Part shown: piece after piece, positions 11,798 through 22,562 of the stretch
Layout of the letters: each line of letters starts with the position of its first letter
Position numbering within the stretch: position 1 is the first letter of the stretch
Made by a program: the position numbers and the translations under genes
The notes under the pieces: model-generated
The model's database searches: none
The model's input: only the letters and a program-made list of their open reading frames with translations
What the model was told of the DNA's origin: nothing
NCBI GenBank assembly: GCA_035578905.1
Contig: JAQJVL010002664.1
Span: forward strand, 1-64,000
DNA length: 64,000 nt
Direction: 5' to 3'
From: Stictocephala bisonia
Lineage: Eukaryota; Arthropoda; Insecta; Hemiptera; Membracidae

Positions 11798-12198
11798 TAT
11801 AGTCCAGCTGTTCTAACTTTACTTTTGAGGTTTGCAGGCTAAACAAGAAAATTGACATAGGCAACGTCGCATTCAGACCGCCACAGATCTCCTCTAAATT
11901 TTACACCTGGTGCCTCACAATTGGGAATAATGTAGGAAGGTACAAATTTATTTTTTTAGTGGGAATTAACTCGTTTTAGTGTTTAACTGGGAAGTACTTT
12001 TTTTACTGGTTATAAATGTCAAAAAACTAAGTCAATCAGACAATTTAAAAAACTTATAAAAACTATCAGGCACTAGTTGTGATTCGTCTAGACCAGAAAA
12101 ATATTAGCCGTGGGACAGGAAGGATCTAAGCGCTCAAGATATACAATGTTGCCATGTTGTGCTCCCCTCAGAGGTAAAGTTAGAACAGCTGGACTATA
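11798..12198. mobile_element. Small inverted-repeat element (MITE-like)
   Basis: The 24 bases at 11798-11821 are the exact reverse complement of 12175-12198, and the match continues inward with a few differences for about 33 bp in total (ending near 'tgagg'). The ends read tatagtccagctg and cagctggactata, and the central 330 bp carries no coding sequence. A size of about 400 bp with a TA at each edge fits a Tc1/mariner-type MITE, but the family is inferred only from these features. Confidence 0.65.
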
Positions 12199-13225
12199 GA
12201 TTCTGTATTTTGAGAGTTAGCCAAAATGAGTGTTTTTTTAACTGGAATTATGACATTTTTTCAACAATTAGGCAATTTTTGTTTTTGTGAATTGCCAAGC
12301 TTTGCTAATTTCCTCAAGGACAGATGTGAAACTCATTTTGTGTTTATTACAAACAGAGTCATGTCCATATATCATCCTATTTTCATAGACATGACAGATA
12401 TCATTTGTATTAAGACGAGCCACTTCATAGTAGCAAATCATTAGCTTTGTTATAAGGTGATGCCATTTTTTTTATAAAGTAAGTGAAAATAAATGATGAT
12501 GTAACTAATAAATAAAATTAGTTTCAATAAACAATGTATGCAGTAATTAACAGTGGGATTATGTCAATGATTATTAGTATGTAGGCATGACTTAGGAGTT
12601 GCTATCACTTGTTGCTGAAGTTCAAGGTCAACACGAATGAATCAATTAAGTTTTGTAGCCTTACTATCTGAATTTGTAATGCCTTGTCAATCAAAACATC
12701 AGCCCAATCAAAACGAAATACATCAGCACAAATGCATTGATAAATACTGTCCTAGTTTTAAAAATAATGTTCCTTGCATTAAACTAAGATACAACACATA
12801 TTCTTAACATGAACAATCTAGTTGGCCTAGTATCTTCATTCAACAGTCAAAAGCAAAAATAATTGGCAAGTTTTATTCGTTTTGTAAATGCACTCTTACA
12901 ACTTGATCTAACTTTTTAGTTAAGTAGATATACGACATATTTTTTGTTAAAGATACCAAAAAATGACACCTTGATTGTTGGTTATGTCAGTCACTATAAA
13001 TACACTGTGAAATAACAGTCTCAATGTGACACAAAAAAATAAATTCAACATATTGATGAGAAGATAATTTATTTACAGGGATTAATACAAAATATTATAA
13101 TAATCACTAAGTACTACACAATAAAAAATACTTTTACATCTTGACACACTTTAAAGGATATATGCAAACACAACCTTCAATATGTGTCATCATAAGTAAT
13201 ATCAACCTGCTCTTCCATGAAGTTG
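12199..13225. other. Spacer with no recognised gene
   Basis: AT-rich sequence. The single 72-codon plus-strand frame at 12226-12444 has no recognisable domain. I see no repeat structure. Confidence 0.35.
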
Positions 13226-13229
13226 TATA

Positions 13230-13636
13230 AAGATGCAGAGTAAGTTTAAATTACTTCACTCCTGTGAGTGTCCTCATACGTGTTACAAAACTGCTCTTTT
13301 TTCTCACATATGAGAATGTGTTCTCATATGTGTTACAAAACTGCTCTTCTGTGAAGTTGTATAAAGGCACAGAGTATACATAAATGACTTATCTCCAGTG
13401 TGTGTGTCCTCATATGTGTTACAAAATCGCTCTTCTGTGAAGTTGTAAAAAGACACAGAGTACAAATGAATGGCTCCTCTCCAATGTGTGTCTTCATATG
13501 TGTTACAAAACTGCTCTTCTGTGAAGTGGTATAAAGGCACAGAGTACATATAAATGGCTTCTCTCCAGAGTGTGCCCTCCTCATATGTGTTACAAAACTG
13601 CACTTCAGCAAAGTTGTATGAAGACACAGAGTGCAT
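13230..13636 (-). pseudogene. Zinc-finger tail of exon 1, frame-shifted fingers
   Basis: Directly downstream of the main zinc-finger frame, the minus strand holds three to four more finger-like units (for example FICTLCLYTTSQKSSFVTHM and FICTLCLFTTSQKSDFVTHM) spread over two frames. The linker is worn (HIGEEP, HTLEIS) and several units have lost the 84-bp length. The first frameshift is at about 13660-13680, where the linker normally reading HTGEKP becomes HNRREAI and a stop. These fingers are probably no longer translated with the upstream eleven. Confidence 0.7.
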
Positions 13637-14665
13637 TTAAATGGCTTCTCTCCTGTTGTGTGACCTCATATTATGTCTTTTTAAACTGGATTTTGCCGAT
13701 GTTGAAAAAACACACTCAGTACATTTAAATGGCTTCTCTAAAGCGTGTGTCCTCATATGTACTACCAAACTGGACTTCAAGGAAGTTGTATAAATACACT
13801 GAGTACATGTAAATGGCTTCTCTCCTGTGTCTGTCCTCATATGTACTACCAACGTGGACTTTTTTGAAGTTGCATAAACACACTGATTACATTTAAATGG
13901 CTTCTCTCCAGTGTGTTTCCTCATGTGAAATACCAAAGTGGCCTTCTCTGAAGTTGCATAATGACACTGAGTACATTTAAATGGCTTCTCTCCAGTATGT
14001 GTTCTCATGTGTGTTTTCAAATTAGACTTTACTGTAGTTCTATATATACACTGTGTACATTTAAATGGCTTCTCTCCAGTGTGTGTTCTCATATGTGTTA
14101 TCAAAGTGGACTTCTGTGAAGTTGTATACAGACACTGAGTACATTTAAATGGCCTCTCTCCAGAGTGTGTCCTCATATGTCTTTTTAATATGCTCTTCTG
14201 TGAAAATGAATAAAGACACTGATTGCATTTAAATGGCTTCTCTCCAGTGTGTGTCTTCATATGCCTTTTTAAACTGGACTCATGTGAAGTTGTATAAAGG
14301 CACTGAGTACATTTAAATGGCTTCTGCTTAGTGTGTATTCTCATATGTGTTATTACAGTGGACTTGTGTGACGTTGTATAATGGCATTGAGGGCATTTAA
14401 ACGGCTTCTCTCCAGTGTGTGTCCTCATATGTACTAGTAATCTACCCTTCTGTGAAGATGCATAAACACACTGAATACATTTAAATGGCTTCTCTCCAGT
14501 GTGTGTCCTCATATGTACTACCAAACTGCTCTTCTGCGAGGCTTTATAAACACACTGAGTACATTTATATTGCTTCTTTCCTGTATGTGTTGCCATACTG
14601 CACATTGATATATTTGTTCTTTTTGAGTTGTCTGGTGTTAGGCCAGTATCCTCCGGATTGATTAC
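13637..14665 (-). CDS. C2H2 zinc-finger exon 1 (eleven fingers)
   Basis: A terminal coding exon of a C2H2 zinc-finger protein, a class of nuclear DNA-binding regulator. After a leader beginning VINPEDTGLTPDNSK there are eleven 28-residue fingers of the form FKCTQC-(V/L/H)Y-N12-H-N3-H with the linker HTGEKP. The ninth ends in aspartate instead of the last histidine (MRTDTGEKP). The open frame runs to 14674 without an ATG, and 'ttttgtttaag' directly precedes GTAATC, so a splice acceptor at about 14666 and an upstream first exon are inferred. The same junction occurs in exons 2 and 3. The frame ends early through a frameshift near 13670. No first exon was found in the window. Confidence 0.8.
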   Translation of the reverse strand, partial: VINPEDTGLTPDNSKRTNISMCSMATHTGKKQYKCTQCVYKASQKSSLVVHMRTHTGEKPFKCIQCVYASSQKGRLLVHMRTHTGEKPFKCPQCHYTTSHKSTVITHMRIHTKQKPFKCTQCLYTTSHESSLKRHMKTHTGEKPFKCNQCLYSFSQKSILKRHMRTHSGERPFKCTQCLYTTSQKSTLITHMRTHTGEKPFKCTQCIYRTTVKSNLKTHMRTHTGEKPFKCTQCHYATSEKATLVFHMRKHTGEKPFKCNQCVYATSKKSTLVVHMRTDTGEKPFTCTQCIYTTSLKSSLVVHMRTHALEKPFKCTECVFSTSAKSSLKRHNMRSHNRREAI

Positions 14666-15669
14666 CTTAAACAAAATAATATACCTTATAAAAGAAATAT
14701 ACTAAGCTTTTATAAGCAATAAAAGCTTATAAAAGCATAGTATTATATAAGCATAGCTTATAAAAGAAATATATTAATGTCTCAAAACTTGATTGTGTAA
14801 AAATTTTATTTACAAATTCAATACATAATCAGACATAGTCTGACAAAGTCTAGTCAATACTATATCATCAGACATTGTAATACCACTATGGAGGATAATG
14901 ATACTGTCTCAACCAAAGAAACCAGCAGTCGGGAAATGTTTACAGCTTAAACAATGTTACTGAATACTTGGTGTTTAACAGATATTTGCCAGAAAATAGA
15001 AGAATATTTATCTCTTCTGTCAGTCAACCAATATCTTTTAGACATATACTCTTTTAATATATTAACAATGGAAGAAAAGTTCTTAATTTATGAGAGACTA
15101 CACTATGTAACGGGCCAAAAATTAGCCAGGATAAAAGTAAGCAATCAGTTGTTGAACTCGGAAATAGCTGTCCTGTGGCTGCTGGAAGAAGAGAAGGGGA
15201 AAGAGAGTGAGGGAAGACAGATGACTAGCAGAGTTGTCGTATGTAGGCTAGCCTAGTACTAGGCCTATATGTAACCTAACTTGGTAAAACCTTCAAATCA
15301 TGTTTAAGATTTGCTATATTATGTTATTTTATGTTAGGCTACGTAGTAATAGGCTCAATTAATTGTAAATATATTAAATATTACATAATAGTATAAATGG
15401 AATTACCAGGTATGAGTAGAATCAAATAGGTTACATTAGAACTTTCCAGTAGCTTCATGAAGCTATACAACTTTTATGTTATAATTAAATATTACCAAAT
15501 AGACTACTTAAAACAATAAACTTATTTTATTTATGCTTTAATATTAAACTTTTGACAATTATAGGATAAAAGATGTCATACTGTCGTATTTTGACATATT
15601 GACGACAGAACAACAACACAACACTTTGCTTTCTTCTCAATTTTATTTTATGTTATCACAACTGCACGT
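14666..15669. other. Upstream flank of zinc-finger exon 1, shared with exon 3
   Basis: About 14810-15030 is homologous to about 43580-43760 upstream of exon 3 (shared landmarks include 'agatatttgccagaa' and 'tctgtcagtcaac'), which shows that the duplication unit included this presumed intron. A plus-strand frame at 14954-15256 (100 codons) lies in it but is not kept in the paralogous flank, so it is not called a gene. From 15260 to 15669 nothing was recognised. Confidence 0.5.
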
Positions 15670-15925
15670 GTTTTGACCCACCTGCCCACCCATACACGTA
15701 CGGTGATATTGACCCACCCGCTCACCCATACATGTACAGTGATATTGACCCACCCGCCCACCCATATAGGTACAGTGATATTGGCCCACCCGCCCACCCA
15801 CCCATGCACGTAGGGTGATATTGACCCACCCACCCACCCAAGTACGGTGATATCGACCCACCAACCCACCCACCCATACAGGTACGGTGATATTGACCCA
15901 CCCACCAATACACGTACAGTGATAT
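15670..15925. repeat. Minisatellite patch 2 (same unit as 10195-10360)
   Basis: About seven units of 33-42 bp with the core 'cacccatacacgtacggtga' plus 'tattgac', and variable 'ccca/cccg' runs. Orientation and core match the patch 5.4 kb away. All open frames here in three phases are repeat artefacts. It ends in a T run directly before the LTR of the gypsy element. Confidence 0.85.
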
Positions 15926-15965
15926 TTTTTTTTTTAATGAGAAAAAAGTTCTATAACTTTCTTTT

Positions 15966-16273
15966 TGTTGTAATATGTTCCATGGCTTCTGGAGCCTTCG
16001 GGGTCGAGTTTGTTCTTGAAATTCTAGATTTTAACAAATGTATATAAGGCGGCTGCACCGCTACTAGGTTCAGTTTTTTTGAGTTTTCAGTCAGTGAGTG
16101 ATTGTTCAATTAGTTAGTGTGGAACAACTCGGATATTGCGGTAGTGCAAATCATTGTGAGTTCAGCGATTGTGTTTCAAGGTGAATAAACGCTTGTGTAC
16201 TTAAATTGCGCGTGTGTTATTTTCGTGTCCCTAGTGATATACTGTATAGTAATCGCTAGTGTTTGACGACAAA
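15966..16273 (+). repeat. Probable 5' LTR of the gypsy element
   Basis: Placed by its promoter-like parts and by the primer-binding site that follows: a TATA box (tatataagg) at about 16041-16049, a polyadenylation-type gaataaa near 16182, and the primer-binding site at 16275. The left edge, near a TGT at about 15966, is a guess because there is no second LTR to compare. Confidence 0.55.
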
Positions 16274-16274
16274 T

Positions 16275-16292
16275 TGGCGACCGTGACAGGAC
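16275..16292 (+). other. Primer-binding site for reverse transcription
   Basis: The sequence tggcgaccgtgacagg starts with TGG, the complement of a tRNA 3' CCA, one or two bases after the presumed LTR end. It resembles the tRNA-Arg-type sites of the insect 412/mdg1 lineage; that assignment is from general knowledge and was not searched. Confidence 0.65.
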
Positions 16293-16303
16293 ATTACTAC
16301 AGG

Positions 16304-17439
16304 ATGAAAATCGACCAAATGACAACGGCGATGTTGCGCGCGGCGCAGGAGGAGCGTGGTTTGCCAACGGGCGGCGGAAAATGTGACCTCGAGTTACGTT
16401 TACGCCAGGACGTACAGGATAAAGGACAGAACCCAGAGGAGTTCGACTATCAGGAGCCCCCACCACCAGCAGCGCCGACGGATATGGTGAGTACCATAAT
16501 CGCGCAAATTTCGGCGCAGCTAGCAGCCCAGTCAACAGAGATAAAGAATGAATTGGTTTCCCTAAACAATAAGATAAGCGAAAATTATATAAAATTGGAT
16601 ACTAAAGTTAAAAGTTTAGATTCTGATGTAATTGATATGGTTGAATCATTCTCGAAATTTCAAACTGATGTTGACACTAAATTGGCAGAGGTCACAGGCA
16701 ATACAAAAGAATTGGAATTCAAAATAAACGATATCGAAGCAAAGTTTAAAAACGAAATTCAGACGATTGAAAACAAAATGGCGATGCCAGAAAAATCAAT
16801 AACAGATTCGGTAATCAGGTGTCACAGCCCGTGTTTTTACCTGCGGACCCTAAAGTGATAAAGGATAGCTTACCGGAATTCCAAGGAAGGTTGGAAGAAT
16901 GTCCCATAACTTTCCTCACTACCTGTGAATCTCTACTGAAACGTACTTGCATACCAAAGGAAATCTATTTGCAAGTAATTAGTCAACAGTTGAGAGGTTC
17001 AGCAGGGACATGGTGGCAAAACATTAAAGGCCTAAGTTTAGACTGGGACTCTTTCAAACAGGAATTTTTACAACGATTTAACTCAGAGGCTGTAAAGGCC
17101 TCTATCACAAAGAAAATTTTGACAGAGGTTCAACCTAGTGGCATGAGAGCCGGGGCATTTGTTATTCAAAAATTACAGCTATTCAGGAGAATTAATAATA
17201 GAGGAAATATAAATGAGAGTGTTCCTTACATCATGGAACTTCTACATGATAAGGTTAGGTCACTGGTTAAGGTGGCCCAGCCAAAAACGTTTGATGAACT
17301 AAGGAACATTGTGGCGAAGCTGGATGAAGAGACTAGCTGCCACTTATCCAAAACCAAAGTTCCGGCCTCAAATGAACCTATGAATTGTTACAAATGTGGG
17401 CTTACTGGGCATGTTAGGGCTCGCTGCCCGGAAAACTAG
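16304..17439 (+). pseudogene. gag of the gypsy element, one frameshift
   Basis: The ATG at 16304 opens a frame with an N-terminal SAP-like helix-turn motif (LRAAQEERGLPTGGGKCDLE), then a long polar coiled-coil-like region to about 16800. After a frameshift near 16805 the capsid-like part follows (16819-17439: LRGSAGTWWQNIKGLSLDW, then FLQRFNS), ending with a zinc knuckle CYKCGLTGHVRARC, the nucleic-acid binding motif of the nucleocapsid. A stop follows the knuckle. Gag would package the element RNA; this copy would give only a shortened product. Confidence 0.85.
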
Positions 17440-17559
17440 ATCGGGACCGTTCTAATCGGAGCGGGGATGGTTCCAGAAGAATGATTATGCCCCAAGGCGA
17501 CCAGTCATGGCTTAAACGGTCTTGTATTGGTCAGATTCGAGGAGAGGGTGGGGCTGACA

Positions 17560-17745
17560 GAGTTTGCCCTGGCTGTTGGGCTATTAATAAATTGCCCTTT
17601 CTGAGGAACAGTTGAACTCAGTTAGTAACCAGACTACACTCATCTACACTCATCCTACACTCATAAGACCATTCATATTCGCCTTAAAATACGCACAACG
17701 TTGTGTCGGCGTCTCATATGTAAGAATGTAAGAATGATCATCCCC
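17560..17745 (+). repeat. SINE-like dispersed repeat, copy 3, inside the gypsy element
   Basis: It has 'ggctgttgggctattaataa', 'tttctgaggaacagttgaac', 'cattcatattcgcc' and the perfect 12-base palindrome cacaacgttgtg followed by 'tcggcgtctcatatg'. It lies between the gag zinc knuckle and the protease, where a gypsy element would be continuous, so it is a later insertion. The 5' part seen in copies 1 and 4 (the T-arm-like hairpin) is missing here. Confidence 0.65.
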
Positions 17746-20700
17746 GCCCGGCAATCACACTTAAGATTGGCAATAACCATTATACTGCAGCTCTTGACAA
17801 TCAAGCGTCTCACTCATTCGTTAGTATGAATGTGGCCAGATTTTTAAGACCAGTTCGCTCAGACAAGGTGACTTTTGTCAAGGGGGCAGTGCATGACGTG
17901 AACTACAAGATTGAAGAATTTACCTTTCTAGAAGCCAAATGTTCAGAAGAATTAATTTTTATTCCGGTAAAAGTGGTAAAAGATTTAATTCCAAAAATTA
18001 TATTAGGACATGATTTTCTGGAGAAATACGGCGTGGTTATAGATTATACAGCAAAGGAAATATTTTTCAGCCATAAAAACAGAGTAAGATTGGGCTGGGT
18101 AGAGAATAAAAACTTCGAAATTAAACCAATTTTGGAGAACAATGTTTTGACAGATCTAAAAACAGGACCATTAAATACTAACCAAAGGAAAGAACTAGTG
18201 AAATTACTCAGCACATTTCCGGAGGTAATTACGGATAAAGTCGGATTCACAACCACTGTTAGACATAAAATAGTTTGCAAGGATAATACACCAGTTAAGC
18301 AAAGACCACTTAATCCCGACAAAAGGAAGTTTGTAATAGAAAAAGTAAAGGAAATGGAAAGTCAAGGATTGATTGAACCCTCGTCATCAGGATGGGCTTC
18401 CCTAATAGTCCTACCCAAAAAGAAGAATGGAGAATACCGACTTTGTGTAGATCTGCGGCAAGTAAATAATTAGACCATCTCCGATGCCTACCCAATGCCT
18501 GATCTTCGAAATCTCAAGCAAGTCAACGGAGCAAAGATATTCAGCAGTTTGGACTTGAATTCGGGTTACTGGCAAGAGGAAGTCGAGGAATCTTCACGGC
18601 CTATGACAGCCTTTTCAACGCCTAGAGGGCTGTACCAATTTCGGGTTATGCCGTTTGGGTTGAAAAATGCTCCCGCTACATTTATGCGTTTGATGGACAA
18701 AGTTTTATCCGGATATACTGGGGAATTCTGTCAAGTATATTTAGATGACATACTAGTATACAGCAAGACATTCTCTGAACATTTGGAACATTTGGCCAGA
18801 ATCCTAGAAAGGTTAAAATTAGATGGACTTACCTGCCAAATGAAGAAATGTCAGTTTACCTCTAGCTCGGTGGAATATCTTGGTCATGTGTTGACAGACA
18901 AGGGCTTGGAGAGGCAAACTGAGAAGAATAAGGCTATTGAGGAGTACGCAAGACCTCGTACTAAACGTCAAGTGCGACAGTTTTTAGGGCTCTGCGGCTG
19001 GTATAGCAGTTTTGTACCACACTTCGAGTCCAAGGTTTCGCCGTTAACGGATCTCCTCAATAATGACAAACCATTTAAATGGACAGAAAAGGATATAAAG
19101 AATAGCCTTCAAGGATATAAAGAAGGCTATCTGCGAATCTCCAGGATTAGCTTATCTGGATTCAACACGGGAAATATGCTTGCAGACCGATGCGAGCGAT
19201 GTAGGACTTGGAGCTGTCCTATTTCACGAGAGGGCAGATGGAGGCAAGGACATCGTTGAGTATGCGAGCAGGAAACTTTCCCCTACCGAGAAAAATTATT
19301 GTACAGCTGAAAAGGAGGCTTTAGCTGTAATTTGGGCGGTGGGAAAATTCCGAGGCTACCTGGAGGGAAGAAAATTTAAATTGTTCACAGACAACTCATT
19401 GCTTCAGTGGTTGAACAAGGTTTCTGGAACGAAGTCAAAACTGATGCGATGGGCTTTGATTCTGGCTGATTTTGACTTTGAAATACATCACGTAGCAGGG
19501 AAACTGAATCAAGCTGCTGACAGTTTGTCCAGGAATCCTGAGGACGGATGTAAGTCAAACAAAGAACTCCTGGAGAGAGAAATTCCTGTACTGGAAAGAA
19601 AAATACAAAGAGGACCTGTTCTTCTGGCAATCCAACAAGGGAATGGTGACATCGACTTGGAATTGATAAGAAAGTGGCAGGCTGAAGACACGTCCTGTAG
19701 CAGAATGAAGTCCTGGATAAGCAAACGGAGTACTGAATCAAGGACTGTTCCAGTCCAGTTCAAGGCATGTTACAAACACTTCCGTTTGGAAGATGATGTA
19801 CTTATGTACACGTCTCATCTTCCTGGATCTTCTCCGGTGATCGTCATTCCGAGGTCTCAATCAGTTCGGATATTAGAGAAATACCACGACAGTTCTGAAG
19901 CCGGTCATCCTGGGCAAGAAGAAACATACACATCAATTCGGCGACGTTTCTTCTGGTTGCACATGCATCGGGACATCAAGAACTACGTCCAATCCTGTAC
20001 CATCTGCGCTTGTACCAAGGCTAACAACCAGAAGGCAAATACAAGCATCAGAGGACGTCGACCAAACCAACCCTGGGTAGTTCTTGCTCTTGATCTGATG
20101 GGCCCGTACCCCAGAACATCACGGGGCAAAGCTGGGATCTTGGTGGTGACAGACCTTTTCACCAGGTGGGTGGAAGCATTCGCCATTCCGGAAGCAACAT
20201 CGGGACGGATCCTGCAGATTCTGCACACAGAAGTCTTCAGCCGTTATGGTTACCCACGATGTCTCCTGACGGATAATGGCAGCCAATTTACATCAAGACA
20301 GTGGCTGCAAACTCTGTCTGAATGGGGCATTGAGCACTGGACTGCGCCTATCTATCATCCACAGGCAAACCCCACGGAAAGGAGGAATCAGGAACTCAAG
20401 AAGATGTTCAGGATTCATTTGTTTGACAAAGAACATACCAAATGGGACCAACACCTGCATGAGTCTCTTCTGGCCATCAGACAGCGGGTAAACCGCGTCA
20501 CAGGCTTCTCTCTGGCGGAACTCTTTCTTGGACGGCCTATAAAAAGAACCGGTGATTGGAATATCATCCACGGACAAGAAGAGGAACCGGTGGATCCTGC
20601 TGCCTGGAATGATGAAAATCAAATCAAGATTCAACGCATGAATCGTCATGCAGAAATTCGTTCAAGGAGTGAGGCGGAGAATAATGATGAGCCTGAAGAA

Positions 20701-20799
20701 ACTGATTTCAGGCCAGGTACACTAGTGCTTCGCCGAAATCATTCCCAGAGATTTGCTTTTGTCCATCATTGTCCACTTCACAAGTTATGTTTTAGTTAG
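17746..20799 (+). pseudogene. pol of the gypsy element (PR-RT-RH-IN), disrupted
   Basis: Protease: the active-site region reads AALDNQASHSFVS, where D-(T/S)-G is expected, so the catalytic motif is altered. Reverse transcriptase starts near 18290; its frame is cut by TAG at about 18472 (VNN-stop-TISDAYPMPDL) and resumes at once, with the catalytic box QVYLDDILVYS near 18740. A frameshift near 19130-19180 leads into RNase H (QTDASDVGLGAVLFHE). Integrase follows with the HHCC zinc site (HPGQEETYT...CTICAC) and the D-D-E residues in LALDLMGPYP, LLTDNGSQFTS and NPTERRNQELKK. The C-terminus is cut off after about LVLRRNHSQRF. No intact polyprotein can be made. Confidence 0.88.
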
Positions 20800-21300
20800 T
20801 TCCATAATAATGTAAATGATTAGTGCTGTCCATTCTTATATTATTATTTCACTTTTGTTAACTTTTATTATTATTATTTTTAATTTGGTATTGTTGCTAC
20901 TCAGATCATATATCAAATGTTTTTATTTACTTTATTGTCTTTTTATGTGTAATGTCATGATTGTAACGTTAGTCCACATATTAAATTGCAATTGTAATTT
21001 TTTGTAAATTAACAACAGCTGTTATGTAAATAAACAATTTTATTTTTGACATGCATCCTATTGATTTATTAGGAGTTTAGAATTAAATTTACTTTTTATA
21101 TATTTTTGTTCTCTATACAATTCCGTGTAAAACTTTCTACTGACATACAAACATGAGTTTATATTTCTGACAGTTTAATTGTGGTTTAATATGTGTATTG
21201 AATGTATCACTGTGTTAATACTTCTTTCGGTTTGCTATGTTTATTGAGTGGATCACTGTTGGTAGGAGAACTTACTCTTGCCGTATTATTTCTATGCGTG
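20800..21300. other. T-rich spacer
   Basis: T-rich sequence with a 'taaataaacaatttt' near 21025 that could be an old LINE 3' end, but no coding part supports that. Hydrophobic open frames here only reflect T-richness. Confidence 0.3.
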
Positions 21301-21302
21301 TT

Positions 21303-21760
21303 GATAGAGCTTGCCTTTTCCATTCATTGTCTTACATTGTGCAAGGAAACACTCATCATTCCTTTGCTATCTGACAAGCAATAGTTACTTATGTGGTCAG
21401 GGACTGGAAAAGATTTAAGATTTGGAGTGACGACAGCGCAGGAAACATCTACCTTTCACACGACCACTACAAGATATGGAGTGACGACAGCGCAGGAAAC
21501 ATCTACCTTTCACAGGACCACTACAAGATATGGAGTGACGACAGCGCAGGAAACATCTACCTTTCACACGACCACTACAAGACCGAAATACTTGAGACTT
21601 TACTTAAGGTTCTGGCTGCGAACTGTTAGTGGACGCTGAATTTTTCAACTGTCGGCTTCAAGTTCTAATTTATGGTAATCTATTTCATGTTTTTTGAGTA
21701 GAGGTGGCACCAATAAAGAACCTCAAGTTCAGTGGTGAGTCAGTGCTCATGATGATTAAA
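21303..21760 (+). pseudogene. OTU cysteine-protease domain (Helitron-borne), decayed
   Basis: In one plus frame, ACLFHSLSYIVQGNTHHSFA corresponds to the OTU catalytic cysteine block, followed by a stop where arginine (CGA to TGA) would be expected, then QAIVTYVVRDWKRFKIWSDD. After a 54-bp triplication, GSGCELL and FSGES appear in another frame, matching the later OTU blocks; the catalytic histidine was not found. OTU domains are deubiquitinase-like proteases and are known passengers of animal Helitrons. The family call rests on motif order alone. Confidence 0.65.
21424..21585 (+). repeat. 54-bp x3 tandem repeat in the OTU remnant
   Basis: Units start at 21424, 21478 and 21532 with 'ggagtgacgacagcgcagga' and differ at only about one to three bases. 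The period is 18 codons, so two frames stay open through it (GNIYLSHDHYK in one). The near-identity implies recent amplification within an otherwise decayed domain. Confidence 0.9.
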
Positions 21761-22060
21761 GTAAAGTTTTCTGTCAGCAATTCTGTCAGTTCCATTAAGT
21801 ATATATAGAGGCACAGACTATTCAGTTTTTGTTATGGAAAATCAACACGATGAGGTGTTGTATTATGTTCACCTAAAAAATTGCCCAAGAGTTTATTTTA
21901 CTACGAACACTCTTTTTGATAAAATAGTTAATACCCCTAAGACAACACTCAGCTTTCTTCCAGCTGTGTGCAACAGATGATTTTGCTAAGTCGTTGTTAT
22001 ACTGTCAAGTTTCACAGTTCTATGTTTGGAAAGGCAACACATTTATATGAAGAAAGAAAG

Positions 22061-22562
22061 GATAACAAGTAGCAGGTTACCCTAGAGTGAAGAAAGATAA
22101 AGTGCTAGGTAGAGTGTACACTGTACATCCAAATAACAAGTAGCAGGTTACCCTAGAGTGAAGAAAGATAAAGTGCTAGGTAGAGTGTACACTGTACATC
22201 CAAATAACAAGTAGCAGGTTACCCTAGAGTGAAGAAAGATCAAGTGCTAGGTAGAGTGTACACTGTACATCCAAATAAAAATTAGCAGGTTACCCTAGAG
22301 TGAAGAAAGATCAAGTGCTAGGTAGAGTGTACACTGTACATCCAAATAACAAGTAGCAGGTTACCCTAGAGTGAAGAAAGATCAAGTGCTAGGTAGAGTG
22401 TACACTGTACATCCAAATAACAAGTAGCAGGTTACCCTAGAGTGAAGAAAGATCAAGTGCTAGGTAGAGTGTACACTGCACATCCAAATAAAAAGTAGCA
22501 GGTTACCCTAGAGTGAAGAAAGATCAAGTGCTAGGTAGAGTGTACACTGTACATCCAAATAA
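22061..22562 (+). repeat. 71-bp x7 tandem array inside the Helitron helicase
   Basis: Seven units of 71 bp, each running from 'taacaagtagcaggttaccc' to 'gtacactgtacatccaaa', nearly identical. The first two units have 'aagataaag', the rest 'aagatcaag'. The unit translates to GYPRVKKDKVLGRVYTVHPN, a normal part of the Helitron pre-helicase region, so coding sequence was amplified. As 71 is not a multiple of three, the array destroys the frame. Confidence 0.95.

Larger units (their letters stand above)
15966..20799 (+). mobile_element. Ty3/gypsy LTR retrotransposon, 3'-truncated relic
   Basis: The order is LTR, primer-binding site, gag, protease, reverse transcriptase, RNase H, integrase, which is the Ty3/gypsy gene order; no envelope frame follows. 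The element has only the left LTR: nothing after 20800 resembles 15966-16273, and the integrase frame runs out into unrelated sequence near 20755. It carries at least three lesions (frameshifts near 16805 and 19130, a TAG at about 18472) and a SINE-like insertion between gag and protease. It is an old, immobile copy. Confidence 0.9.

Noticed and set aside
14954..15256. 100-codon plus-strand frame opposite the zinc-finger flank
   Set aside because: It lies in sequence shared with the flank of exon 3, where the frame is not kept.
15643..15913. Three overlapping glycine/tryptophan-rich open frames (also 10158-10526)
   Set aside because: All phases of the minisatellite stay open because of its composition; there is no other support.
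20799..21300. 3' LTR or envelope frame of the gypsy element
   Set aside because: No similarity to the left LTR and no envelope-like frame; the element is truncated in integrase.
22061..22562. Regular direct repeats that might suggest a CRISPR array
   Set aside because: Units are contiguous 71-bp copies without unique spacers, and the unit is Helitron coding sequence in a eukaryotic genome.
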